From positions 1 through 47,391 of IMG/VR virus record IMGVR_UViG_3300025732_000071: a stretch of DNA of 47,391 nucleotides. One strand, written 5' to 3'. The notes under the pieces were generated by a model that was not told the origin of the DNA, did no database searches, and was given only the letters and a program-made list of their open reading frames with translations. Below, in pieces: positions 40,529 to 47,286 of the stretch. The DNA comes from a virus. The position numbers were made by a program, and so were the translations under genes. Position 1 is the first letter of the stretch, and every line of letters begins with the position of its first letter.

Positions 40529-40810
40529 ATGAAGAGCATCATTCTTCTCGCGGCCCTGTCCTTCTGCGGCGTGGCGAGCGCCCAGACCGTGATCGTCGTT
40601 CCCGCCCAGGTAGAGGCCGAGGAGATGGCCCGCACCGGCGTCTTCGGCCACCGTGGCCGGCACGGCCGCTGCCGCGAGGGCATCGGTTTCTCGACGGTGT
40701 CGGCCGACGCCGCCGTCCGCAACTGCTGCTATCACGGCCAGTTGACGCCGCGCGAGATCGGCGTCGCCCGTGGCCGCCGTGGCTTCTACGCTGTCATCCG
40801 GTACTGGTGA
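40529..40810 (+). CDS. Secreted small protein (Sec signal)
   Basis: 93-residue protein with a Sec signal peptide: K2, hydrophobic IILLAALSFCGVA, and an ASA-Q cleavage site near residue 18-19. The mature part is basic with two cysteines close together (NCCYHG) and Arg/Gly-rich stretches (RGRHGRCREGIG). The ATG at 40529 is chosen because it begins the signal; an upstream frame from 40499 is spurious. Likely periplasmic or external. Some small secreted phage proteins change the envelope of lysogens. Confidence 0.72.
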   Translation: MKSIILLAALSFCGVASAQTVIVVPAQVEAEEMARTGVFGHRGRHGRCREGIGFSTVSADAAVRNCCYHGQLTPREIGVARGRRGFYAVIRYW

Positions 40811-40813
40811 GAC

Positions 40814-41242
40814 ATGGATCGTCGAGGATTTCTTCAGAGGCTCGCGTCTGCCGCTGCCGCGATGGTGGCGGCGACGCAGTCCGGTGAAATCGCCGCATCG
40901 CTCGTCGCGGCGCCGAAGGTCATGGATGGCCTGGCGCCGCGACGGCTCTGCGAGGCGCAGCAGGCCGTCATTGACGTTCTCAAGGAGTGCAGGATCGTGT
41001 CCTACGAGAGGATCGACCGCGTCGCCGGATACCCGGAGCATCGCGTGACGTACCGCAGGGACAAAGGCCACGGCCTGACGGGCTACGTCGAGACGCTCGC
41101 CGACATCGGCGTTCCGAAGGCGATCACGGTGTCGTGCGTGTCGGAAGTCGACGTTTTTGATGCTTCGCACCTCGGCACGCCGTTCACGATTGAGCGAGAC
41201 AACCTGACATACGAAATCGAAGTGGTGTGGGTGGTGCCATGA
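40814..41242 (+). CDS. Tat-signal exported protein 2
   Basis: 142-residue protein with a clear twin-arginine signal: MDRRGFLQRLASAAAAMVAA, where R3-R4-G-F6-L7 closely fits the R-R-x-F-L consensus. The mature part has a helix (CEAQQAVIDVLKECRI) and beta strands (HRVTYRRDKGHGLTGYVETL; ITVSCVSEVDVFD). Unrecognised. With the RR protein at 37315 and tatA at 37647 it forms a set of export-related genes. Overlaps the next gene by 4 bases (ATGA). Confidence 0.76.
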   Translation: MDRRGFLQRLASAAAAMVAATQSGEIAASLVAAPKVMDGLAPRRLCEAQQAVIDVLKECRIVSYERIDRVAGYPEHRVTYRRDKGHGLTGYVETLADIGVPKAITVSCVSEVDVFDASHLGTPFTIERDNLTYEIEVVWVVP

Positions 41243-41466
41243 CGGAAAAAGAGCAGGAAGACATCGCCGCATTCGCGTTCTCGGCCATCGGCTTCGTGCT
41301 GTTCGGCGCGATCTTCCTGGTCGCCATTGCGCTGGCGACGAGGACGGCCTGGAACATGGTCATCCCCGAGGTCTTCGGCCTGCCGCAACTAACTCTGAAA
41401 AACGCCTTCGGCCTCGTCGGCCTGGGTGTCGTGTTTCGTTGCTTCCCGGTTCTCTCGAAGGAGTGA
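41239..41466 (+). CDS. Two-span membrane protein
   Basis: 75-residue protein with two likely membrane segments (about 13-35, FSAIGFVLFGAIFLVAIAL, and 50-66, NAFGLVGLGVVF). Coupled to the Tat-signal gene by ATGA. Small double-spanning proteins can be holins or immunity proteins; no endolysin is near. A lysogenic superinfection-exclusion role is equally possible. Confidence 0.55.
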   Translation: MTEKEQEDIAAFAFSAIGFVLFGAIFLVAIALATRTAWNMVIPEVFGLPQLTLKNAFGLVGLGVVFRCFPVLSKE

Positions 41467-41470
41467 GAAA

Positions 41471-41818
41471 ATGATCAAGGTCAAAGTCAACACGCTGGAA
41501 CTGTTCCGCCTTTGGAACACGAACATCCGCAACGACGAACTCGCCGACGCCCTCGGCGTCCCGCGCGGAACGCTCTGGTATCTGCGTCAGCGGTTCAAAT
41601 TGCCAGCCCGCGGCAAGGGAAGCCGCGTCCCCAGCGTGACGGAGCGCGACGCGCCGAGTCCAGAGGAGATCGAGCAGCGCTGCGCCGAGATTCGCGCCTC
41701 GTGGCCCGAAGGTGAGGAGGAGCGTCGTCGCGTTGGCCCCCGGCAGCGTCGGTGGAGCCTGCCCGCCTACGCCTTCGATGGACGCGGCTGCGCGTTCCAG
41801 CAAATCGCTGTGGACTAA
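41471..41818 (+). CDS. HTH DNA-binding protein
   Basis: 115-residue protein with a helix-turn-helix (about residues 18-40, NDELADALGVPRGTLWYLRQ) in an otherwise short basic context. ATG at 41471 follows AAGGAGTGAGAAA; an upstream frame from 41426 is spurious. Likely a transcription regulator of the downstream operon, whose promoter-like motif begins at its stop. C-terminus unrecognised. Confidence 0.65.
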   Translation: MIKVKVNTLELFRLWNTNIRNDELADALGVPRGTLWYLRQRFKLPARGKGSRVPSVTERDAPSPEEIEQRCAEIRASWPEGEEERRRVGPRQRRWSLPAYAFDGRGCAFQQIAVD

Positions 41819-41838
41819 TACGCTACAAGACCAGAAAC
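41819..41838 (+). promoter_or_regulatory. Putative phage promoter P8 (sugar operon)
   Basis: TACGCTAC, aagacc, AGAAAC, with TGGACTAA just upstream. First half matches well, second half poorly. It precedes the five-gene operon. Confidence 0.4.
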
Positions 41839-41845
41839 TACATGG

Positions 41846-42136
41846 ATGGCGCACCGGCCGCTCGAGAAGACGATCGTCGCGAAGGTCATCGCTGCCGCAA
41901 GGCAGCGGGGCTGGTGGGCGATGAAAACGCACGGCAGTGCGTTCAGCGTTGCGGGGCTGCCGGACATCCTTGTCATCAGGGAGGGCCGCGCGGCCTGGAT
42001 GGAAGCGAAGCGACCGGGCGAGAGTCCGACGAGGATTCAGGAGCACCGGATGCGAGAGTTGGCTGCGGCGGGCTGCCCGGTGACGGTCGTGACGAGCGCC
42101 GGTGACGCCATCGAGTTTCTTGAGGGTATCCAGTGA
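41846..42136 (+). CDS. VRR-NUC nuclease
   Basis: 96-residue stand-alone VRR-NUC (PD-(D/E)XK) nuclease. E7 in PLEKTI, GLPDILVI (D40) and WMEAKRPGE (E53-x-K55) give the catalytic set, and TRIQEHRMRELAAAGCPV is the usual helix. In phages it may process branched DNA or act in packaging. Its stop overlaps the aminotransferase GTG start. Confidence 0.85.
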   Translation: MAHRPLEKTIVAKVIAAARQRGWWAMKTHGSAFSVAGLPDILVIREGRAAWMEAKRPGESPTRIQEHRMRELAAAGCPVTVVTSAGDAIEFLEGIQ

Positions 42137-43233
42137 TCTACTGCGGGCAACCTGACATCGGCGTAGCGGAAGAAACCGCTGTGCTCGATGTGCTGCGCGG
42201 CGGTCAACTGACTCGTGGCCCCGTCGTGGCTGAGTTCGAGCGGCTCTTCGGCGGCATCAACGGCCTCCACATGCACGCCGTCTCGAGCGGCACGGCCGCT
42301 CTGCACCTGGCCCTCCTGGCGGCCGGCGTCGGTCGTGGCGACGAAGTCATCGTCCCAGCGACGACGTTTGTTGCCACGGTGAACGCGGTTCTCTACTGCG
42401 GCGCAAAGCCGGTGGTTGTGGACGTCGATCCGAGGTCGTGGACGATCGACCTGAACGAGATGGCGGCGGCCGTGACGGAGAAGACGAAGGCGATCATTCC
42501 CGTGCATCTGTACGGCGTGCCGGCGCCGTCGCTGAATGACTGGAAGGTCGACTACTACCGCTCGACGGGCCGGCGGATCGTCATCATCGAAGACTGCGCC
42601 GAAAGCATCGGGTGCCTCCGCAGCGGGTGGGCGCCGGCTGCGGACATGAACTGCTACTCGTTCTACGGGTCGAAGACGATCACGACCGGAGAGGGCGGTG
42701 CCGTCGGCACGCAGGAGAAGCTCTTCGCGGAGCGGATCGCCCACCTCGCCGGCCAGGCGATGACGGCGACCCGCTACGTCCACGACGCGCTGGGGTGGAA
42801 CTACCGGATGACCGAGGTGCAGGCCGCCATCGGCGTGGCGCAACTCTCCCGCCTGTCGGAGTTCATGGAGAAGCGCCGTCAGGTATTCGACTGGTACAAC
42901 TCCCGCCTGCCTGACCGTTTCCGCCGCCAAGAGGTCGCGAAGGACGACACGCACGGGTGCTGGGCGTTCGCCGTCGTCAAGGAATACGGACGACCGATGG
43001 ACGCCCGCCATGTCGAGCGACTGATGCGCGAGGACGGCATCGAGACGCGACCGATCTTTCCTCCCGTCTGTCACTTCCAGCATGTGCAGCGGGCTGGGAG
43101 AACAGGCCGTCGCATATACGCCGCCGATTCGTTGTACCGATACGGCCTCGTCCTGCCGACACACACGAGCCTGACCGAGAACGATGTGGAGAAAGTATGC
43201 GCAAGCCTCGTAAAAGCCGCGTCCTGTTCGTAG
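42133..43233 (+). CDS. DegT/DnrJ/EryC1 aminotransferase
   Basis: 366-residue PLP-dependent sugar aminotransferase. Catalytic lysine K181 is in SFYGSKTITTGEGG; VSSGTAALHLAL, EVIVPATTFVATVNAV and IIEDCAESIG are family marks. It would transfer an amino group to a keto-sugar nucleotide in making amino sugars for surface glycans or glycosylated products. GTG start overlaps the nuclease stop. Its last 37 bases overlap the ATP-grasp gene. Unusual in a phage. Confidence 0.92.
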   Translation: MIYCGQPDIGVAEETAVLDVLRGGQLTRGPVVAEFERLFGGINGLHMHAVSSGTAALHLALLAAGVGRGDEVIVPATTFVATVNAVLYCGAKPVVVDVDPRSWTIDLNEMAAAVTEKTKAIIPVHLYGVPAPSLNDWKVDYYRSTGRRIVIIEDCAESIGCLRSGWAPAADMNCYSFYGSKTITTGEGGAVGTQEKLFAERIAHLAGQAMTATRYVHDALGWNYRMTEVQAAIGVAQLSRLSEFMEKRRQVFDWYNSRLPDRFRRQEVAKDDTHGCWAFAVVKEYGRPMDARHVERLMREDGIETRPIFPPVCHFQHVQRAGRTGRRIYAADSLYRYGLVLPTHTSLTENDVEKVCASLVKAASCS

Positions 43234-44066
43234 GCGGTGGACGTCGGGTGTCGCTGGCGAATGAGTTCATCGCCAGGAACGCCGACGTCTACGGCTACGA
43301 GTCGAGCATCGACGTCCCTTTGGCCGACGTCGCCAAGGAGGTCGTCGAAGGCATGGACTTCGACGATCCCGAGTGCGGCCCCGACATCATCGAGTTCGCC
43401 GCTCGCCGGAAGATCACGCATATCGTCCCGCTCATGGACGAGGCCACGGTTGTGTGCGGCGACATGGAGCAGTGCATCGGCTCGCCGGCCGCCGTGGCGA
43501 TGCTCTGCCACGACAAGTTGCACTTCGCAAATTGGATGAAGGAGCACCACCCAGACGTCTACCCGGCCCCGCGGCTGACGCGGTATCCGAAGTTCGCGAA
43601 GCCCCGATTCGGCCACGGCTCCCGCGGGACGAAGGTGCTGCATCGCCCCGAGACGATCGAAATGTCGGCGTCGTGGGTGATCCAGGACTACCTCGACGGC
43701 GACGAGGTGTCGGTCGACCTCTTCCTGGGCGCCGGACAGTGCCGCGGCGCCGTGGCCCGCAGCCGCGACCGCGTCGAGGGTGGAGAAGTTATCGAGTCGA
43801 CGGTGCTCGCCCCCGAGGCGTCGGTGTCCTACCTGATCGACGCCGCGGCGGTGTGTGCGGACCTGGGGATCGTCGGGCCGGCGAACGTGCAGTTCAAAGG
43901 CGGCAAGATCATCGAGGTCAACCCGAGGTTCGGCGGCGGCAGCGTCCTGTCGATCGCCGCTGGCCTGCCGCTTGTGGCCCTGGCCCTCGGCCACAACGTT
44001 GACGGCCCTCCCTGGAAGATCGCGCCGCTGACGATGCGGCGGTATCACGCGGAGAGTTTCCGATGA
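43197..44066 (+). CDS. ATP-grasp ligase (CarB-like)
   Basis: 289-residue ATP-grasp enzyme. N-terminal Rossmann-like start RKSRVLFVGGGRRVSLANEF, then KPRFGHGSRGTKVL (ATP loop), VIQDYLDGDEVSVDLF and EVNPRFGGGS (metal ligands). Proteins of this group couple a carboxylate to an amine or thiol using ATP. ATG at 43197 lies inside the aminotransferase end, so the two are co-translated. With the aminotransferase, methyltransferase and phosphatase it may make a modified sugar or amino-acyl product. Confidence 0.87.
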   Translation: MRKPRKSRVLFVGGGRRVSLANEFIARNADVYGYESSIDVPLADVAKEVVEGMDFDDPECGPDIIEFAARRKITHIVPLMDEATVVCGDMEQCIGSPAAVAMLCHDKLHFANWMKEHHPDVYPAPRLTRYPKFAKPRFGHGSRGTKVLHRPETIEMSASWVIQDYLDGDEVSVDLFLGAGQCRGAVARSRDRVEGGEVIESTVLAPEASVSYLIDAAAVCADLGIVGPANVQFKGGKIIEVNPRFGGGSVLSIAAGLPLVALALGHNVDGPPWKIAPLTMRRYHAESFR

Positions 44067-44614
44067 GTGAATCGCTGATTGACGCCTACAAACTTGACTG
44101 CCTCGTGGCACTCCTCGAGTCGACGGACAAGCTCGACGGCGACATCGTCGAGGTCGGAGTCTACAAAGGTGGCAGCGCTCGAGCAATCGTCGACAACGCC
44201 GGACAGTCGAAGGTCTTCCTGTTCGACACCTTCACGGGAATGCCGAATCACGATCCGACGCTGGACGGAAGGTGGGGCATTGGCTCCTTCAGTGACACGA
44301 GCGCCGTGGCGGTCATGGATATGTTTGTCGGCGACAAGCGGGTGAGCGTTTACCCAGGCGTATTCCCGGCCGAGACGGGCGACGTTCTCGCCGGCCGCCG
44401 CCTGCGGTTCGTCCACCTGGACGTCGACAACTACGAGTCCTACGCCGCGTGCCTGGAGTTCCTCTACGAGCAAGTCGTCCCCGGCGGCATCATCGTGTTC
44501 GACGACTACGGCGAGGACTGCTGCCCCGGCGCGAAGGCGGCTGTTGACGAGTTCTTCATCGGCCACGCGCAGGTGGTGATCGAAGGCCCGGTGGTCTATG
44601 TGGTGAAGCCATGA
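44063..44614 (+). CDS. TylF/macrocin-type O-methyltransferase
   Basis: 183-residue SAM methyltransferase. GDIVEVGVYKGGSARAIV is the SAM loop, VFLFDTFTGMP the acidic second motif, and RLRFVHLDVDNYESYAACLE the TylF signature, followed by GGIIVFDDYG. Enzymes of this type methylate sugar hydroxyls in glycans and macrolides. Coupled by ATGA on both sides. Slightly short for the family (about 220-250), lacking part of the N-terminus. Confidence 0.88.
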   Translation: MSESLIDAYKLDCLVALLESTDKLDGDIVEVGVYKGGSARAIVDNAGQSKVFLFDTFTGMPNHDPTLDGRWGIGSFSDTSAVAVMDMFVGDKRVSVYPGVFPAETGDVLAGRRLRFVHLDVDNYESYAACLEFLYEQVVPGGIIVFDDYGEDCCPGAKAAVDEFFIGHAQVVIEGPVVYVVKP

Positions 44615-44910
44615 AGACGGCGGCCATCGACATGGACGGCGTGATCTGCGAGGAGCGGCCGACGTTCGAGCGGTCGCTGGCGAAGGCGTTGCCAGGCTCC
44701 CGCGAGATGCTCGAGAGCCTGCGAACGGCCGGCTACCGGATCATCATCCACACAGCCAGATCGTGGTCGGAGTTGGCGATGACTGAACAGTGGCTGTTTG
44801 AACGCAGCATCCCATACGACCAGTTGGTGATGGGCAAGCCGGTCGCGGACATCGTCGTGGACGATCGGGCGGTTGCGAGCCTGGAGGAGGCTGTCGATGT
44901 GGTCGACTGA
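44611..44910 (+). CDS. HAD-like phosphatase
   Basis: 99-residue HAD protein. IDMDGVIC gives the nucleophile D7 and acid D9, IIHTARSW the second motif (T), and VADIVVDDRA the acidic end with MGKPVAD before it. This minimal form without a cap would dephosphorylate a small molecule such as a sugar phosphate. It ends the operon, and its stop TGA shares a base with the first attC-like site. Confidence 0.82.
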   Translation: MKTAAIDMDGVICEERPTFERSLAKALPGSREMLESLRTAGYRIIIHTARSWSELAMTEQWLFERSIPYDQLVMGKPVADIVVDDRAVASLEEAVDVVD

Positions 44911-44956
44911 ACACGCATGATAAGCGGCGGCTTGCCGTCCGCTTCATGCGCTGGTT
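44910..44956 (+). repeat. attC-like site a (short)
   Basis: AACACGCATGA-TAAGCGG ... CCGCTTCATGCG-CTGGTT: imperfect inverted repeat bounded by AAC and GTT, with a 10-base centre CGGCTTGCCG plus T. As in all seven sites, the right arm has one extra unpaired base (CATGA against TCATG). It follows the HAD gene and is first in the array. Confidence 0.7.
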
Positions 44957-44988
44957 ATGGCTGCGGCGAGACAACAGGAGAGATAGCG

Positions 44989-45183
44989 ATGAGATGGAAG
45001 ATGATCGACAGGCCAGCCGAAGGGAACACAATCAGCCAGTGGTTCGCGTTTTGGCCCATTACGGTCGGCGGCGAAACCCGGTGGCTGGAGTGGGTCGCGG
45101 TTGAATACCGAACGATCATCGCCTACGGCAAAGGCACCGGCGACGGGAAGATTCACAAGCACGCGGTGCGGTTCATTTCATAG
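44989..45183 (+). CDS. Cassette 1: small Trp-rich protein
   Basis: 64-residue protein MRWKMIDRPAEGNTISQW..., Trp-rich and compact, perhaps one domain (WPITVGGETRWLEWVAVEY). ATG at 44989 is 8 bases from AGGAG. It lies between sites a and b, with its stop just before site b, the standard cassette layout. Function unknown. Confidence 0.65.
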   Translation: MRWKMIDRPAEGNTISQWFAFWPITVGGETRWLEWVAVEYRTIIAYGKGTGDGKIHKHAVRFIS

Positions 45184-45187
45184 CCAT

Positions 45188-45228
45188 AACGCCAGCGATC
45201 AGCGGCTCGTCCGCTGCATCGCGTGGTT
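45188..45228 (+). repeat. attC-like site b (short)
   Basis: AACGCCAGCGAT-CAGCGG ... CCGCTGCATCGCGTGGTT. The right arm read back is GCGATGCAGCGG, so one G-C is unpaired, as in the other sites. Only 41 bases, the shortest of the seven. Confidence 0.68.
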
Positions 45229-45281
45229 CTGTGGCGAATCGAACGTATTGGAAAACCAACGGAAAGTGACGGATTACGAAT

Positions 45282-45500
45282 ATGAGCGGGGAGTGGATTC
45301 CGGTGACGGAGCGTCTGCCAGAAGTTGACGACGTATGCCTTTGTTTTGCAGAAGGGCAATCTCGCCCGTTTCTTGCTTCCTTTTCAGAGGACGGGTGGCA
45401 ATCGTTGGACGTGTACGACTACGACCGAGACGGCGAGTGTACGGCAGAAAATCCGACACACTGGATGCCGCTCCCTGCCCCGCCAACGGACGCCAAGTAG
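45282..45500 (+). CDS. Cassette 2: DUF551 protein
   Basis: 72-residue DUF551-type protein: opens MSGEWIPVTERLPEVDDVCL and ends THWMPLPAPPTDAK, both signatures of DUF551. The middle is acidic and aromatic. Function of the family is not established; members are widespread in phages. It is one of three in this array. ATG at 45282 has only a weak ribosome site (GGAAAG). Confidence 0.8.
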   Translation: MSGEWIPVTERLPEVDDVCLCFAEGQSRPFLASFSEDGWQSLDVYDYDRDGECTAENPTHWMPLPAPPTDAK

Positions 45501-45506
45501 ACACAG

Positions 45507-45588
45507 AACGCCAAGGATCAGGAGCGGCGAGACATGAACACTGACAACATCAACCGGGGCGCCGAGCCGGCTCCTGCATCCGCTGGTT
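45507..45588 (+). repeat. attC-like site c (long, with gene start)
   Basis: Left arm AACGCCAAGGATCAGGAGC (45507-45525), right arm GCTCCTGCATCCGCTGGTT (45570-45588), 44-base centre. The AGGAG of the left arm is also the ribosome site of cassette 3, and its ATG (45534) lies in the centre. Confidence 0.7.
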
Positions 45589-45866
45589 CTCGGGCGGCGC
45601 TGGTTGTGCTGTGGGTCGCAGTGTCACTGCCGCTCGTCATCTATCCCGGCGTCCTCATGGCTGGCATCATGGGCCTTGCGGGTTATGTGCGAGAAGGGAC
45701 GCCATTTGTAAAGGTGGCGGTGTGTAAGGCGTTTTACTGGGCGACGTTGCTATACCCGCTGGCGTGGGTTGCGTCGCCAAGGACGCTTCGCGGGGCGTTG
45801 TATTTGACGGCGTACTTGGCGGCTTGCGCCGCATTGTTCGGTGTGGCGGTAATGCTGGGAGACTGA
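45534..45866 (+). CDS. Cassette 3: three-span membrane protein
   Basis: 110-residue membrane protein with segments at about 21-45, 63-80 and 88-108. The first 20 residues (MNTDNINRGAEPAPASAGS) are encoded inside the attC-like site; PASAGS is the reading of its right arm. Function unknown; small membrane proteins are frequent integron cassettes. Confidence 0.72.
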   Translation: MNTDNINRGAEPAPASAGSRAALVVLWVAVSLPLVIYPGVLMAGIMGLAGYVREGTPFVKVAVCKAFYWATLLYPLAWVASPRTLRGALYLTAYLAACAALFGVAVMLGD

Positions 45867-45867
45867 G

Positions 45868-45915
45868 AACACGCAGGATAAGCGGCGGCTCCGCCGTCCG
45901 CTTCATCCGCTGGTT
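45868..45915 (+). repeat. attC-like site d (short)
   Basis: AACACGCAGGAT-AAGCGG ... CCGCTTCATCCGCTGGTT, centre CGGCTCCGCCGT self-complementary. Follows the cassette 3 stop by one base. One unpaired base in the right arm (GGATGAAGCGG when read back). Confidence 0.72.
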
Positions 45916-45939
45916 CTGTGAGCGTAGAGGAGAAGCGAG

Positions 45940-46257
45940 ATGTATTGCCCGATCTGCGACCAGAAGCCGATGAACTGCGACTGCACGCCAGAGGAGCGGC
46001 GGATGCACTCCGAGATCGAAGACTTGGAGGAGCAGATTCCGCAATGGATTCCAGTGACCGAGAGGATGCCGGATCAAGGCGTGCGGGTGCTATTCTTCGT
46101 CAATCGCAAAAACACCAACTACGCTGCCGCATACGCTGGCGAATACATCAAGGTATTTGACACTTGGGCTTATGACTTGGCGAACGAAAAAGGGTGGTCC
46201 AGCGCGTTCGTCACGCACTGGATGCCGCTTCCGGCACCGCCGAGCGAAGGCAAGTAG
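45940..46257 (+). CDS. Cassette 4: Zn-ribbon plus DUF551
   Basis: 105-residue fusion. The first 20 residues (MYCPICDQKPMNCDCTPEE) have C-x2-C and C-x-C for zinc, then a short helix, then a DUF551 part (WIPVTERMPDQGVRVLFFV ... THWMPLPAPPSEGK). The extra zinc head is absent from the other two DUF551 cassettes. AGGAG before the ATG. Function unknown. Confidence 0.78.
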   Translation: MYCPICDQKPMNCDCTPEERRMHSEIEDLEEQIPQWIPVTERMPDQGVRVLFFVNRKNTNYAAAYAGEYIKVFDTWAYDLANEKGWSSAFVTHWMPLPAPPSEGK

Positions 46258-46263
46258 CCGCAG

Positions 46264-46344
46264 AACGCACAGGATCAGCGGCAGCGATGAAAGGACTCCC
46301 CATGCCTAAAGACGATGCAACGCTGTCCGCTGCATCCGTTGGTT
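46264..46344 (+). repeat. attC-like site e (long, with gene start)
   Basis: Left arm AACGCACAGGATCAGCGG (46264-46281), right arm CCGCTGCATCCGTTGGTT (46327-46344), 45-base centre containing the start of cassette 5. Single unpaired base as in the other sites. Confidence 0.7.
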
Positions 46345-46937
46345 ATCCCGCCTACGGCGTACCGTCGCTTCTTGATTGCAAGACCAATGCAGAGTTGATT
46401 GCGGCTGCCGATTCGCTGGGCTATATCGGCAACAGGGTTTTGGATTTGTCTTACGGGCATGGAGAGTTTTGGACGCAGAAGCGGCCGGCAACGCTCGTCA
46501 CGAACGACCTCAATCCGACAAAAGGCGACTACCATCACGACGTTTCTGGATCGCCGCCGAATGAGTGGCTCGATTCATTCGATACGGTTGTGTGGGACGG
46601 GCCATATCGACTCAACGGCACACCCAATCGCGGAGTCTTTGACGAGAAGTTTGGGACTGACGATCCACAGAGGCTTCGGGACAGGCTCAATCTTTTGTTG
46701 CTTGGAGTGGTGTTCGCATCGCGGTGTGTCGCCAACGGAGGCCACGTTCTCGTCAAATGCCAGGATCAAGTCGCAGCGGGCCGCAAGCAGCAGCAGCGGA
46801 GAATGATTCAGGACACTGGTGAACTGTTTGGGTTGAGGTGGATTGACGAACTGCACATGCGGGTGGCCGTCCGCAAGCAACGGTCGCAAAAACTGTCACG
46901 GTCGAACTTTAGTACGCTGGTCGTTTTCAAGGGATAA
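46302..46937 (+). CDS. Cassette 5: methyltransferase-like protein
   Basis: 211-residue protein with class I methyltransferase features: NRVLDLSYGHGEFW (motif I), TLVTNDLNP (acidic end of strand 2) and FDTVVWDGPYRL, a D-G-P-Y variant of the D/N-P-P-Y motif IV. Then VFASRCVANGGHVLVKCQDQ. Probably a DNA or small-molecule methylase, possibly degenerate. ATG 46302 has AAAGGA 6 bases upstream, better than ATG 46287. The first dozen residues (MPKDDATLSAASVGY) come from the attC-like site. Base use is visibly less GC-rich than in the phage core. Confidence 0.68.
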   Translation: MPKDDATLSAASVGYPAYGVPSLLDCKTNAELIAAADSLGYIGNRVLDLSYGHGEFWTQKRPATLVTNDLNPTKGDYHHDVSGSPPNEWLDSFDTVVWDGPYRLNGTPNRGVFDEKFGTDDPQRLRDRLNLLLLGVVFASRCVANGGHVLVKCQDQVAAGRKQQQRRMIQDTGELFGLRWIDELHMRVAVRKQRSQKLSRSNFSTLVVFKG

Positions 46938-47017
46938 CACGCAGGATCAGGAGCATCGCATGACAGACGAAACTACACCGCAGGACGACGCAGCGATGTC
47001 TCCTGCATCGACTGGTT
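46936..47017 (+). repeat. attC-like site f (long, with gene start)
   Basis: Left arm AACACGCAGGATCAGGAG (46936-46953), right arm CTCCTGCATCGACTGGTT (47000-47017), 46-base centre. The stop of cassette 5 overlaps its AAC. AGGAG of the left arm serves cassette 6, whose ATG (46960) lies 6 bases on. Confidence 0.7.
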
Positions 47018-47223
47018 CGCTGGCGTGGACTCCGGTGGAGGAACGCCTGCCGGACGATGGAGAAGAGGTTCTCGCGTACGCCGACGGCAGGCGATGCAAC
47101 GCTGAGTTTTGGCGGAGCGAATGGTGGCACGCATGTCAGGGTTTTGAGAAACGAGGGGGCCGGATGCTGAAAAGGGTTTCGCATTGGATGCCACTCCCTG
47201 CCCCGCCAACGGACGCCAAGTAG
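46960..47223 (+). CDS. Cassette 6: DUF551 protein
   Basis: 87-residue DUF551 protein (WTPVEERLPDDGEEVLAYAD ... VSHWMPLPAPPTDAK). The first 20 residues (MTDETTPQDDAAMSPASTGS) are encoded by the attC-like site; SPASTGS is the right arm. The ending PLPAPPTDAK is identical to cassette 2 although the middles differ strongly. AGGAG start site within the repeat. Confidence 0.78.
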   Translation: MTDETTPQDDAAMSPASTGSLAWTPVEERLPDDGEEVLAYADGRRCNAEFWRSEWWHACQGFEKRGGRMLKRVSHWMPLPAPPTDAK

Positions 47224-47229
47224 CCAGCG

Positions 47230-47276
47230 AACACGCCGGATAAGCGGCGGCTTGCCGTCCGCTTCATCCGCTGGTT
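47230..47276 (+). repeat. attC-like site g (short)
   Basis: AACACGCCGGAT-AAGCGG ... CCGCTTCATCCGCTGGTT, centre CGGCTTGCCGT as in site a. It is the last site seen; 115 bases remain after it. Confidence 0.72.
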
Positions 47277-47286
47277 CTCTCGCTGG

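Noticed and set aside
45188-45228. Plain terminator interpretation of the attC-like hairpins
   Set aside because: No T-runs, conserved AAC/GTT ends and a conserved unpaired base argue against terminators.
44910-47276. CRISPR array
   Set aside because: Repeats are 41-82 bases with folding arms and are separated by whole genes, not by spacers of constant length.
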